From Rhodobacterales bacterium (GTDB lineage: Bacteria > Pseudomonadota > Alphaproteobacteria > Rhodobacterales > Rhodobacteraceae): a DNA stretch of 64,000 bases. The notes below the pieces were generated by a model. It was not told the DNA's origin and did no database searches. It was given only the letters and a program-made list of their open reading frames with translations. Both the position numbers and the translations under genes were made by a program. Below, piece by piece: positions 1 to 8,742 of the stretch. The stretch lies in contig PDSA01000018.1 in assembly GCA_002748285.1 (NCBI GenBank), forward strand, positions 1-64,000, given 5' to 3'. Positions within the stretch are counted from its first letter, which is position 1; each line of letters begins with the position of its first letter.

Positions 1-1
1 G

Positions 2-178
2 GATGGCCGGATCAGGGTTGATCTGATCGAGCTGGTGTCGCCGGCACCGACGGACACGCTGGATGATTTTATTGCGGTGTGGTTTGACGATTTCACCCGT
101 CGCCTGGCGGAGATGTTCCGCGACCATCCCGACAATCTGCGCATGAGCGGCGGCTTCTGGACCGAAGTCTCAATCTAG
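2..178 (+). CDS. C-terminal end of a hypothetical protein (5' end outside the window)
   Basis: An open frame enters from the left edge and ends at TAG 176-178, giving 58 residues that finish in GGFWTEVSI. The segment is acidic and aromatic (DDFIAVWFDDFTRRLAEMF) with no signal peptide or membrane stretch. I do not recognise the family. The codon usage resembles its neighbours and there is no competing frame, so it is probably a real gene whose start lies outside the window. The ORF track omits it because it has no start codon here. Confidence 0.55.
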   Translation, partial: DGRIRVDLIELVSPAPTDTLDDFIAVWFDDFTRRLAEMFRDHPDNLRMSGGFWTEVSI

Positions 179-828
179 GGCAAAGCCCGATCAAACATGC
201 AGCACACGTCTGGATGAAGGTGGGGCCGGGGATGCCCCGGAACCGGCCAGAACCCTCCTGCGGGCAGGCTTGTGTATAGAGGCCCATGGCTGTACCCATC
301 AGCGGCCGGGGGGAGAACCCCTTTGAAAGCATCCGATTCCGAAAAATCGGCGATTCACCTTTCCATTTTCTTCGGTTTGGCGGCGATTCTGCGCTGACTC
401 CGCCCGCTTGCAGGGCAGATTCCGTGAAAATGCCGAAAAATTCAGGGGTCAACAGCCGGTTCAGAAAAAAACACGGCGGATTTTTTTGCTTTCCGATCCG
501 GTAGGATTGCAAATCCGGCGCGTATTACCAGCGTTTTTCGAGCCAATCGCCGCAAAGCGGCCAGATTGTTCATTATTAAAGCGCCTGCAAGTTGTATTCT
601 GAATTTATTTCACTTTTATTTATATTTTTTAACAATGAGTTAGCAGAAATATCGCGCATTTTTCACATCTACTTAATTTCGTACGATCCACGCCCAATTC
701 TCGCCCCAATCAAGGGGCTATATATGTTCATCCCAAGACGGACAGAGGGGCAAACAAGAGGCCGCCCCGACGAAGACCGGACAAAGGATGTGAAACTGAG
801 TAAAACGCAAAACTAAAGGAATTATACA
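179..828. other. 650-bp intergenic region, no convincing gene
   Basis: The two plus-strand ORFs here (286-504 and 592-816) have no recognisable product, no good ribosome site and overlap low-complexity DNA. The stretch around 570-690 is markedly AT-rich compared with its surroundings, which suits a promoter region for the pilin-like gene at 829. I see no tRNA or clear terminator. Confidence 0.5.
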
Positions 829-1020
829 ATGTTCAACATGATCAAAAACTTCGCTGCTGACGAATCTGGTGCCGTGACCGTAGACTGGGTTGTTCTGACC
901 GCTGCTGTTGTTGGCATGGGCCTGGGCGTTCTGACGATCGTAGACAGCGGTATCACCCAGTTGGGTGGCGACATTCAGGCCAGCTTGGACTCCGCGCACA
1001 CTTTCGCTTCTAACCCATAA
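829..1020 (+). CDS. Flp-family type IVb pilin-like small protein (copy 1)
   Basis: A 63-residue protein with a short charged N-terminus (MFNMIKNFAADESG) followed by one hydrophobic helix starting GAVTVDWVVLTAAVVG. This is the Flp mini-pilin layout: the prepilin peptidase would cut after the Gly and the helix would build the filament core. The usual Glu at +5 of mature Flp is Asp here (AVTVD). AAAGGA lies upstream of the ATG. A second, divergent copy follows at 1283. No tad assembly genes (cpaB, cpaC, tadA) are in the window, so assembly into a pilus is inferred from family resemblance only. A strong hairpin follows the gene. Confidence 0.75.
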   Translation: MFNMIKNFAADESGAVTVDWVVLTAAVVGMGLGVLTIVDSGITQLGGDIQASLDSAHTFASNP

Positions 1021-1054
1021 GTTAGGCAGAGCGCTGAAAGCTTGAAAACACTAA

Positions 1055-1087
1055 GGTCGCATCCGGGAGTGGGTGCGGCCTTTACTT
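1055..1087 (+). terminator. Probable intrinsic terminator after pilin-like copy 1
   Basis: GGTCGCATCC (1055-1064) pairs with GGGTGCGGCC (1071-1080) around a GGGAGT loop, a ten-pair stem with two G-T pairs. A modest T-rich tail (TTTACTT) follows. It would separate transcription of the two pilin-like genes. Confidence 0.65.
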
Positions 1088-1282
1088 ATGCGGTCATCGT
1101 AAAACGGGCCATTTCGCGCAGCATGCGAAAACGACAGGGTCCGCGTCCAGAGAAACCGCCCAGCAGGGGCAATTTCTTGCTTTTGCTCGAACCGCGCCAA
1201 ACTGTCGCCGCAATCAACGGGTTTTATCAGAAATAAGAAACCGGTTTATTGATTGTATTATGTCAGATGAAGGAAACCCCGA

Positions 1283-1468
1283 ATGCCGAACATGCTTGAA
1301 GAGTTTGTCACCGATGAAACCGGAGCCATTACGGTAGACTGGATGGTTTTGGCAGCATCCGTTGTCGGTATGAGTGTGGCTGTTCTGGCGTTGGTAATCA
1401 ACGCGGTGGATCCGTTTAACGACACCATCGAAGGCCAGTTAGCTCAGGCGCATCAGCTGGCACAGTAG
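1283..1468 (+). CDS. Flp-family type IVb pilin-like small protein (copy 2)
   Basis: A 61-residue paralogue of the gene at 829 with the same plan: an acidic head (MLEEFVTDETG), the GAITVDWMVLAASVVG cleavage and helix region, and a polar tail. AAGGAAA stands about seven bases before the ATG. It again has Asp rather than Glu at the +5 position. The two copies share the ...DE-G-GA-TVDW core but differ elsewhere, so this is an old duplication. A Hint-domain gene follows 125 bp downstream on the same strand. Confidence 0.72.
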   Translation: MPNMLEEFVTDETGAITVDWMVLAASVVGMSVAVLALVINAVDPFNDTIEGQLAQAHQLAQ

Positions 1469-1593
1469 GGGGTAAAATGAGTGCCCGTGGGGCCATGTTG
1501 TGCTGTTTTGGACGTAAGGATTTATCAATTTTATAGTGTCACATTCAGCGCAACAGGCCAATGTAAGGTTTGTAAAATAGTGAGGCGAGTAAC

Positions 1594-2565
1594 ATGCCAG
1601 CAGGAACATATACATATACGCTCTATACCATTTCGGGGAGCGGCAATAACACCTTTACCGTGACCGGCTCTTTTACGGTTACGGTTTACGATGCGGATGA
1701 TAATCTGGGTGTGGGGGATGATTACCCATCCACCGAAACCGGTGCCGCGCCGGTGATTGCGGCGCTTGGCCCCGGTGCGCCAGCGGGCTGGAATGTGGGC
1801 GATACGTTTTATTTCGGTGGCTCACGCGGGATTGAAAGCGGTTCGCCCACTGATGATTATCTTATTCCAAAGGTGGATGGGGGCTGGCAAACCAGCACCG
1901 CGCTTTACAGCCTTCCCGACGCATCGATTCCTTTGGAGATTGGTCAGACCTACACCCGGTCCGGGGCTGCCGGCAATGTGAATGAAGAGGTGCTGCCCTG
2001 TTTCGTGGCGGGTACACATATCCTGACCCCAAAAGGCGAGGTCAAAGTTGAGGATCTGGCCGTGGGCGATCTGGTGCTGACGGCGGATCATGGGATGCAA
2101 CCATTGCGCTGGATTGGTTCCAGCACCCGCCAGGCCGAGGGCCATCTGGCCCCGATCCTGTTTCGCAAGGGGGCGCTGGGCAATGAACGCGATTTGCTGG
2201 TGTCTCCGCAACATCGGATGCTACTCTGTGGTTGGCAGGCCGAGCTGATATTTGGCGAGACCGAGGTTTTGGTGCCTGCCAAATCTTTGCTGTCCGATCA
2301 TACGGTCATTCGCAAAATCGGCGGTCAGGTTTGCTATTATCACCTGTTGTTTGATCAGCACGAGATCATCTATGCCGAGGGGATCCCCAGCGAAAGCTAC
2401 CATCCCAATGACAAAACCATTGCCGGGTTTGACCCGCAATGTCGTGATGAGGTTCTCAGATTGTTTCCCGGGCTGGCAAATGGCGAGGATTGCGCCTATG
2501 GCGATCCGGCCCGCCCCAGTCTCAGCCATCAGGAGGCCACGGTCCTGCATGACTATCTGAGGTGA
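1594..2565 (+). CDS. Hint-domain (Hedgehog/intein-type, Hint_2) protein
   Basis: 323 residues. The N-terminal 130 or so are a Thr/Gly/Asp-rich beta-type region. A Hint domain starts at about Cys136 (CFVAGTHILTPKG), followed by VGDLVLTADHG, the LVSPQHRMLL block and FDQHEIIYAEG. This is the Hint_2 arrangement common in roseobacters. Such domains can cleave or rearrange the bond before the Cys; the biological role of the stand-alone proteins is not known. GAGGCGAG precedes the ATG. No N-terminal Sec signal is visible, so any export would need another route. Two more distant paralogues lie at 39-41.7 kb. Confidence 0.85.
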   Translation: MPAGTYTYTLYTISGSGNNTFTVTGSFTVTVYDADDNLGVGDDYPSTETGAAPVIAALGPGAPAGWNVGDTFYFGGSRGIESGSPTDDYLIPKVDGGWQTSTALYSLPDASIPLEIGQTYTRSGAAGNVNEEVLPCFVAGTHILTPKGEVKVEDLAVGDLVLTADHGMQPLRWIGSSTRQAEGHLAPILFRKGALGNERDLLVSPQHRMLLCGWQAELIFGETEVLVPAKSLLSDHTVIRKIGGQVCYYHLLFDQHEIIYAEGIPSESYHPNDKTIAGFDPQCRDEVLRLFPGLANGEDCAYGDPARPSLSHQEATVLHDYLR

Positions 2566-2719
2566 GTGTCAGCCAGATGCGACAATATCAGAGTTATAAA
2601 GTTTCAAGCATGAACCTTATTTGGTTGCATTATTGCGCGGCCAATCCTATTCCAGCATGGAAAGCATGATTGATTCTATGCTGCCCCGCGCATTTTGCGC
2701 GTGAGATTTGGAGACCCTG

Positions 2720-4006
2720 ATGACCGACACTGAAATTGCCAACTACGACGCCCCTGAAAAGGATCTGTATGAGATTGGTGAAATCCCGCCCATGGGCCAT
2801 GTGCCCAAGCAGATGTATGCCTGGGCCATCCGCCGCGAGCGCGAGGGTGACCCTGACAAGGCCATGCAACAAGAGGTGCTGGAAACCCCCAGCATCGACA
2901 GCCACGAGGTGCTGGTTCTGGTGATGGCCGCCGGGGTCAATTATAACGGCATCTGGGCGGCTCTGGGCACGCCGATTTCCACTTTTGACGTGCATGGGGC
3001 CGATTACCACATTGCCGGTTCCGACGCTGCGGGCATTGTCTGGGCCGTGGGTGACAAGGTCAATAACTGGAAAGTTGGTGACGAAGTCGTGATCCATTGC
3101 AATCAGGATGACGGCGATGATGAGGAATGCAATGGCGGCGATCCGATGTTTTCGCCCAGCCAGCGGATTTGGGGCTATGAAACCCCGGATGGCTCGTTTT
3201 CGCAATTTACCCGGGTGCAGGCACAACAGCTGATGCCCCGCCCGCGCCACCTGACCTGGGAACAAAGCGCCTGTTACACCCTGACTCTGGCCACCGCCTA
3301 CCGCATGTTGTTCGGCCATCACCCGCACGAGCTGAAGCCGGGCCAGAATGTGCTGGTCTGGGGGGCATCCGGGGGGTTGGGCTCATTCGCGATCCAGCTG
3401 ATCAACACCGCCGGTGCCAACGCCATTGGGGTGATCTCGGACGAAAGCAAGCGCGATTTCGTCATGGGGCTGGGGGCCAAAGGGGTGATCAACCGCAAGG
3501 ATTTCAACTGCTGGGGGCAAATGCCGATCGTCAACAGCCCGGAATATAAAAGCTGGTTCGCCGAGGTGCGCAAATTCGGCAAAGCGATCTGGGACATCAC
3601 CGGCAAGGGCGTCAATGTCGATATGGTGTTCGAACATCCCGGCGAGGCCACTTTCCCGGCCTCGGTATTCGTCTGTAAAAAGGGTGGCATGGTGGTGATT
3701 TGTGCCGGCACCACCGGCTATAATCTGACCATGGATGCGCGTTATTTGTGGATGCATCAAAAGCGGGTGCAGGGCAGCCATTTCGCCCATCTGAAACAGG
3801 CCGCGGCGGCCAACCGGCTGATGGTTGAGCGGCGTCTGGATCCGTCGATGTCCGAGGTCTTTACCTGGCAGGAAATTCCGGCCGCGCATATGAAAATGTG
3901 GAACAACCAGCACCAGCCGGGCAATATGGCGGTGCTGGTGCAGGCCCCGACCACCGGGCTGAGAACGCTCGAAGACGCGCTGGAAGAGGGGCCAAACCAG
4001 CGCTAA
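2720..4006 (+). CDS. ccr: Crotonyl-CoA carboxylase/reductase
   Basis: Catalyses NADPH-dependent reductive carboxylation of crotonyl-CoA to ethylmalonyl-CoA, the key step of the ethylmalonyl-CoA pathway for acetyl-CoA assimilation. 428 residues, close to the usual 430. The N-terminus (DLYEIGEIPPMGHVP) and the MDR Rossmann motif (VWGASGGLGSFAIQL) are typical, as is the DAAGIVW stretch near residue 100. The track starts at TTG 2708, but GGAG seven bases before ATG 2720 makes that the start. It is monocistronic here: a strong hairpin follows and the next gene is convergent. No other pathway gene is in the window. Confidence 0.96.
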   Translation: MTDTEIANYDAPEKDLYEIGEIPPMGHVPKQMYAWAIRREREGDPDKAMQQEVLETPSIDSHEVLVLVMAAGVNYNGIWAALGTPISTFDVHGADYHIAGSDAAGIVWAVGDKVNNWKVGDEVVIHCNQDDGDDEECNGGDPMFSPSQRIWGYETPDGSFSQFTRVQAQQLMPRPRHLTWEQSACYTLTLATAYRMLFGHHPHELKPGQNVLVWGASGGLGSFAIQLINTAGANAIGVISDESKRDFVMGLGAKGVINRKDFNCWGQMPIVNSPEYKSWFAEVRKFGKAIWDITGKGVNVDMVFEHPGEATFPASVFVCKKGGMVVICAGTTGYNLTMDARYLWMHQKRVQGSHFAHLKQAAAANRLMVERRLDPSMSEVFTWQEIPAAHMKMWNNQHQPGNMAVLVQAPTTGLRTLEDALEEGPNQR

Positions 4007-4015
4007 GCGGAATCC

Positions 4016-4050
4016 TCAGCGGGCCGGGGCGTTAACCGGCCCGCTGATTT
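4016..4050. terminator. Terminator hairpin between convergent ccr and msrB
   Basis: TCAGCGGGCCGG (4016-4027) and CCGGCCCGCTGA (4036-4047) form a perfect 12-bp stem with an eight-base loop, followed by TTTGATA. The position between two convergent genes fits a shared terminator; the short T-run makes plus-strand efficiency uncertain. Confidence 0.75.
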
Positions 4051-4093
4051 GATATACGTTCTTTAAGAAGGGCAGGGCAGTTGTCGCTCGCCC

Positions 4094-4483
4094 TCAATCA
4101 GCCTTGAACTGCAACGCCACCCCGTTGATGCAATAGCGCAGCCCGGTTGGGGCGGGGCCATCGGGGAACACATGCCCCAGATGCGCGTCACATCTGTGGC
4201 AATGCACCTCAATCCGGCGCATCCCCAGACTGTGATCGTCACTCTCGTCAATCACCTCCGAACTCAGCGGCTGGAAAAAGCTGGGCCAGCCACAGCCCGA
4301 GTCATATTTGGCCGATTGCTCAAACAGCGGCTCGCCGCAACACACGCAACAAAACCGCCCGGCGGCTTTGGGGAAGCCCGGATGGCTACCTGCGGGCTCG
4401 GTGGCGCTGTTGCGGGTGACCTGATATGCCATTTCCGACAGCTGCGCCCGCCATTCATCATCGGTTTTACGGATTTTTGCCAT
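4094..4483 (-). CDS. msrB: Peptide-methionine (R)-S-oxide reductase MsrB
   Basis: Reduces the R-epimer of methionine sulfoxide in oxidised proteins. 129 residues, the normal size for single-domain MsrB. It shows the two zinc CxxC pairs (CCVCCGEP and CHRCDAH), the WPSFFQP core and the catalytic Cys in GLRYCING near the C-terminus. I chose ATG 4483 ([11 protein letters not shown]) because AGGA lies about eight bases upstream; the longer ORF has no family similarity before this point. Cytoplasmic; no signal peptide. Confidence 0.95.
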   Translation of the reverse strand: MAKIRKTDDEWRAQLSEMAYQVTRNSATEPAGSHPGFPKAAGRFCCVCCGEPLFEQSAKYDSGCGWPSFFQPLSSEVIDESDDHSLGMRRIEVHCHRCDAHLGHVFPDGPAPTGLRYCINGVALQFKAD

Positions 4484-4560
4484 CTGTTTCATCCTGTCTT
4501 GTCTGAGCATTTTGCCTGTTCCATAGTAAGCGTATTTTGAGGGGATGGAACAGGCCAAAT

Positions 4561-5283
4561 ATGCTGCTTTTTGCCAAAGGTCGTTATCAAGTGCGCCGTG
4601 CTGAACAGCCGGCCCAGATCGAGGCCGCACAGCGTTTGCGGGCGCTGGCCTTTGCCGGACAGGCGGGCGGGCGCGATGTGGACGCTTATGACGCCGACTG
4701 TGATCATATTCTGGTCGAGGAGCAAGACAGCGGCACTCTGGTGGCTTGTTACCGCTTGCTTTTCATCCCCAACGGCACCGGGATCGGGCGCTGCTATGCG
4801 GCGCAGTTTTACGATTTGGCCCGGCTGCAGCGCTATGACAAACCCCTGCTGGAACTGGGCCGTTTCTGCCTGCACCCGGATCATGCAGACCCCGAGATCG
4901 TCCGCGTCGCCTGGGCCGCCATGACCCGGATCGTCGATGGCCGCGGGGTGGGGATGCTGTTTGGCTGCTCGTCCTTTGCCGGGTGTGACCCGGCCCTGCA
5001 TCATCAGGCGCTGGCGCTGCTGCGGGCCCGGCATCTGGCCCCGGAACGCTGGGCGCCGGGGCGCAAAGCCACCGAGACCGTGGACCTGCCCGACGCCAAA
5101 GTTTCAGCCAAAGCGCTGCGCCAGATCCCCTCGCTGTTGCGCACCTATCTGGCGATGGGCGGCTGGGTGTCGGACCATGCGGTGATTGACCGGGCGCTGA
5201 ACACGCTGCATGTGTTCACCGGGGTCGAGATCAGCACCATCCCCGAAAGCCGGAAACGGATTTTACGCGCCACGGCCCGCTAG
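4561..5283 (+). CDS. olsB: L-ornithine N(alpha)-acyltransferase OlsB
   Basis: Transfers a 3-hydroxyacyl chain from acyl-ACP to ornithine, the first step of ornithine-lipid synthesis. 240 residues with the GNAT-like hemolysin-related fold: [11 protein letters not shown] at the start, then [17 protein letters not shown] and LFGCSSFAG, which are hallmark blocks of OlsB. ATG 4561 matches the family N-terminus; the track start at 4537 would add eight unsupported residues. olsA, the second enzyme, is not adjacent. The gene is separated from the ABC-F gene by only 62 bp and may be cotranscribed with it. Confidence 0.9.
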   Translation: MLLFAKGRYQVRRAEQPAQIEAAQRLRALAFAGQAGGRDVDAYDADCDHILVEEQDSGTLVACYRLLFIPNGTGIGRCYAAQFYDLARLQRYDKPLLELGRFCLHPDHADPEIVRVAWAAMTRIVDGRGVGMLFGCSSFAGCDPALHHQALALLRARHLAPERWAPGRKATETVDLPDAKVSAKALRQIPSLLRTYLAMGGWVSDHAVIDRALNTLHVFTGVEISTIPESRKRILRATAR

Positions 5284-5345
5284 GCTGCGACATTTTCTGC
5301 CCCGGCTTGCTTGACCTTTGCCCCCATTGCCCGTAGCCAACCGCT

Positions 5346-7181
5346 ATGGCACGCACTCCTTTACTCCAACTGAACGAAATCGCGCTCAGCTTCGGCGGCA
5401 ATCCGGTGTTTGAGAACCTGTCTTTGGTGGTGCAACCCGGCGATCGGGTGGCGCTGGTCGGGCGCAATGGCTCGGGCAAGTCCACCCTGATGAAGGTGAT
5501 GGCCGGCCTGATCGACGTTGATCAGGGCGCGGTGGTCACATCGCCCGGGGTTCAGGTGGGATATATGGAGCAAGACCCTGATTTCAAAGGCTTTCAGACC
5601 TTGGGCGACTATGCTGCCAGCGGGCTGATGGCCGGGCAGGAATACCGGGTGGCGCAGGTGGCCGAGGGGCTTAAATTTGACCCGGAGGGCCAGGTTTCGA
5701 CCGCTTCCGGGGGCGAGCGCCGCCGGGCGGCTCTGGCCAAATTGCTGGCCGAAGCCCCCGATCTGATGCTGCTGGACGAGCCGACAAACCATCTGGACAT
5801 TCAGGCGATTGACTGGCTGGAAAGCTATCTGCGCGCCACCCGCACCGGCTATGTGTTGATCTCGCATGACCGGGCGTTTTTGCGCAATCTGACCCGGGCG
5901 ACGTTGTGGATTGATCGCGGCATGGTGCGCCGTCAGGAAAAGGGGTTTGAGGCGTTCGAGGCGTGGCGCGACAAAACCTGGCAGGACGAGGATGCCGCCC
6001 GCCACAAGCTGAAACGCAAGATCAAGGCCGAGGCCCGCTGGGCGGTTGAGGGGATCTCGGCCCGGCGCAAACGCAATCAGGGCCGGGTGCGGGCGCTGGG
6101 GGATTTGCGCAGCCAGCAGGCGGCTCAGATCAAACGTCAGGGCGCGGCCGAAATGGCGCTGGATGCCGGGCAGCAATCGGGCAAGAAGGTGATCGAGGCG
6201 GTCAATATCGGCAAGGTTTATGGCGATAAAACCATCGTTTCGGGCTTTTCGCTGACGGTGCAGCGCGGCGACTGCATCGGCTTTGTCGGGCCCAATGGGG
6301 CGGGCAAGACCACTTTGCTGAACATGCTGATTGGCCGTCTTGAGCCGGATCAGGGCCATGTGACGCTGGGCACCAATTTGCAGATTGCTCTGTTTGATCA
6401 AAACCGCGCCCAGCTGGACCCCGAGGTCAGCCTGTGGGAGAGCATGACCGGCGATGTCGGTTTGCGGGTATCGGGCAAGGCCGATCAGGTCATGGTGCGG
6501 GGCACGCCGCGCCATGTGGTGGGCTATCTGAAAGATTTTCTGTTTGATGAAAACCAGATGCGCGGCCCGGTTTCGGCGCTCTCTGGTGGCGAAAAGGCGC
6601 GGTTGCTGCTGGCGAAAATCATGGCCCGGGAAAGCAATGTGCTGGTGCTGGACGAGCCGACCAATGATCTGGATGTGGAAACGCTCGATCTGTTGCAAGA
6701 GCTGCTGACCGATTACCAAGGCACGGTTTTGCTGGTTAGCCATGATCGCGATTTTCTGGACCGTGTGGTCAAAACCACCATCGCGATGGAGGGCGATGGC
6801 CGCGCTACCATTTATGCTGGCGGCTGGTCGGATTATCAAAGCCAGCGTCAGGACAGGGCGGCGAAAAAGTCCATGGTCAAAAACGAGGTCAAAGAGAAGC
6901 CCGCAGCCGCGCCCAAGACGCCGAAAGAGAAGCAAGCTGAGGGGTTGTCTTTTGTCGAAAAGCACCGCTTGCAAGAGCTTCCGGCGGTGATGGAGCGCCT
7001 TGAGGCCGAGATCGCCAAACTGTCTGAATTCTTGTCCGACCCCGAGATGTTCACGGCCGAGCCGGTCAAGTTTCAGAAGGGCTCGCAAGCGTTAGTCGAG
7101 CGGCAGGCCGCATTGGCCGAGGCCGAGGAAGAGTGGCTGATCTTGGAGGAAAAAGCCTCCAAAACACAAGATATGCCCTAA
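5346..7181 (+). CDS. uup: ABC-F ATPase of the Uup type
   Basis: 611 residues, with two ABC ATPase domains and no membrane segments. Domain 1 has Walker A GRNGSGKST, signature SGGERRR and Walker B LMLLDEPTNHLD. Domain 2 has GPNGAGKTT, LSGGEKAR and VLVLDEPTNDLD. A charged linker separates them, and a C-terminal coiled-coil follows a Lys/Pro-rich joint (about residues 500-610). That tail is the Uup-type DNA/ribosome-binding extension. ABC-F proteins act on ribosomes, and Uup has also been linked to DNA repair intermediates. All catalytic motifs are intact. Confidence 0.9.
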   Translation: MARTPLLQLNEIALSFGGNPVFENLSLVVQPGDRVALVGRNGSGKSTLMKVMAGLIDVDQGAVVTSPGVQVGYMEQDPDFKGFQTLGDYAASGLMAGQEYRVAQVAEGLKFDPEGQVSTASGGERRRAALAKLLAEAPDLMLLDEPTNHLDIQAIDWLESYLRATRTGYVLISHDRAFLRNLTRATLWIDRGMVRRQEKGFEAFEAWRDKTWQDEDAARHKLKRKIKAEARWAVEGISARRKRNQGRVRALGDLRSQQAAQIKRQGAAEMALDAGQQSGKKVIEAVNIGKVYGDKTIVSGFSLTVQRGDCIGFVGPNGAGKTTLLNMLIGRLEPDQGHVTLGTNLQIALFDQNRAQLDPEVSLWESMTGDVGLRVSGKADQVMVRGTPRHVVGYLKDFLFDENQMRGPVSALSGGEKARLLLAKIMARESNVLVLDEPTNDLDVETLDLLQELLTDYQGTVLLVSHDRDFLDRVVKTTIAMEGDGRATIYAGGWSDYQSQRQDRAAKKSMVKNEVKEKPAAAPKTPKEKQAEGLSFVEKHRLQELPAVMERLEAEIAKLSEFLSDPEMFTAEPVKFQKGSQALVERQAALAEAEEEWLILEEKASKTQDMP

Positions 7182-7300
7182 ATCTCCGGCCAAAGCCGCT
7201 TGCTTTATATTGCCGCAGGCCCGGTTTTTCTATAAGCAATGATTCCAAATGAAACCGGTTGGTCCGGCTGCTGTCTGGCCGTGAAAACTGTTTGCGCTTT

Positions 7301-7319
7301 CAATATATTAAATATATTG
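7301..7319. promoter_or_regulatory. AT-only palindrome upstream of the tolC-like gene
   Basis: CAATATATT-A-AATATATTG is a perfect nine-base inverted repeat around one A, 65 bp before the tolC start, in otherwise GC-rich DNA. It could be a regulator site or part of a promoter; the sequence alone does not tell which. Confidence 0.4.
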
Positions 7320-7383
7320 AATGTATGGCAAGGCTATCTGTCCGGCGCAGAATATCACACCGGGTTTGAAATGAGGGATCATC

Positions 7384-8650
7384 ATGGGCTATCGAGCAAA
7401 ATCAATCCTGAGCGCCGCGATTGTCGGCACGGCTCTTGGCGTTTCGGCATTTGCCGCACAGGCTGAGACACTGGCCGGCGCGCTGGCCAAGGCGTATAAG
7501 CATTCCGGTCTGCTGGAACAAAACCGCGCCGTGTTGCGGGCCGCTGATGAGGACGTGGCGCAGGCCGTATCCAGCCTGCGCCCGGTGCTGAACTATTACG
7601 CCAACAGCAAATATACCAGCTACACGAATATGCGGCGCGAGCATCTGACGTCCAATATCGGCTTGCAGGCCAGCCTGTTGCTCTATGATGGCGGCGGGTC
7701 CAAGCTGGCGGTTGAAGGGGCCAAAGAAGCGGTGCTGTCCACCCGGCAGGCGCTGGTCAATGTTGAACAATCGGTGCTGTTACGCGCGGTGACCGCCTAT
7801 ATGAATGTGCGCCGCAGCAATGAATTCGTCGCCCTGCGCCGCAACAATGTGCGGGTTATCACTCAGCAGCTGCGGGCCGCCAAGGATCGTTTCGAGGTCG
7901 GCGAAGTCACCCGCACCGATGTTGCGCTGGCCGAATCACGCCTGTCGCTGGCCCGCGCCAATCTGGCTGCGGCCCAAGGCGAGCAGGCCCGCGCCCGCGA
8001 GGAATACCGCGCCGCCATTGGCAGCTATCCCAAATCCCTCAGCGCGGCTCCCAAGGCTCCGGCCACCGCCGCGTCACTGAAAGCCGCTCGCGCCGTGGCC
8101 TATACCAACCATCCGATGATGAAAAAAATTCAGCACGATATTTCCGCCGCGGAAATCGGTGTGAAACGGGCCAATGCGCTGATGAAGCCCAATCTGAACC
8201 TCAAGGGCAATCTGAATGTGGAATCAGGCCCGCGCTGGGTTGCACATCACCCGCCACGAGATTGCGCAGGGGGTGGGCAATGCTTGGGCCGCGCTGGCGG
8301 TGTCGCGCGCCACATTGCAGGCCAGCATCCGCCAGATCCGCGCCGCTCAGGTTGCTTTTGACGGGGTTAAGGAAGAAGCCACCTTGGGCGCCCGCACCAC
8401 GCTGGATGTGCTGGACGCGGAACAGGAATTGCTGGACGCCCGCGCCAACCGTATCTCGGCGATGACGGATCAATATGTGGCCACCTATAGCCTGCTCTCG
8501 GCTATGGGTTTGCTGACGGCGGATCATCTGAAGTTGGGCATCCACACCTATGACCCGGCGGCCTATTACAACGCGGTGAAGAACGCGCCGGCCGACAGCA
8601 GCCAGCGCAAGCGTCTGGACCGGGTGCTGCGGGCCTTGGGTAAGAAATAG
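7384..8650 (+). pseudogene. tolC: TolC-family outer membrane efflux protein, disrupted by internal deletion and frameshift
   Basis: The first part (7384 to about 8220) has a signal peptide (VSAFAAQAET) and the first TolC half, including NVEQSVLLRAVTAYMNV and FEVGEVTRTDVALAE. The homology then continues in another frame from about 8228: RAGLHITRHEIAQGVGNAW, TTLDVLDAEQELLDAR and YSLLSAMGLLTADHL. The whole span is 1267 nt, which is not a multiple of three. It lacks the stretch that normally links the two halves (SGxxxYQGG region), perhaps 40-70 codons. The product as read would be a 325-residue truncated protein unable to form a TolC barrel. A good GAGGGATC ribosome site remains. Either a real lesion or an assembly error at 8215-8235. 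Confidence 0.88.
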
Positions 8651-8742
8651 CGCCAAGGGCAAAAATCATAGAATTGTTGCTTTCTATTGTGCGGTTCTGG
8701 ATATGACGCTATCATCTCGTCGAGGTTAAATCGGGAATCCAA

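Noticed and set aside
1042-1236. 64-aa ORF between the two pilin-like genes
   Set aside because: It begins inside the terminator hairpin region, has no ribosome site and no recognisable features.
5361-7088. Long minus-strand ORF (575 aa) opposite the ABC-F gene
   Set aside because: Exact antisense of an intact gene with all ABC motifs; no family features of its own, a GC-rich shadow frame.
7239-7466. 75-aa plus-strand ORF upstream of tolC
   Set aside because: Covers the palindrome and overlaps the TolC signal peptide in another frame.
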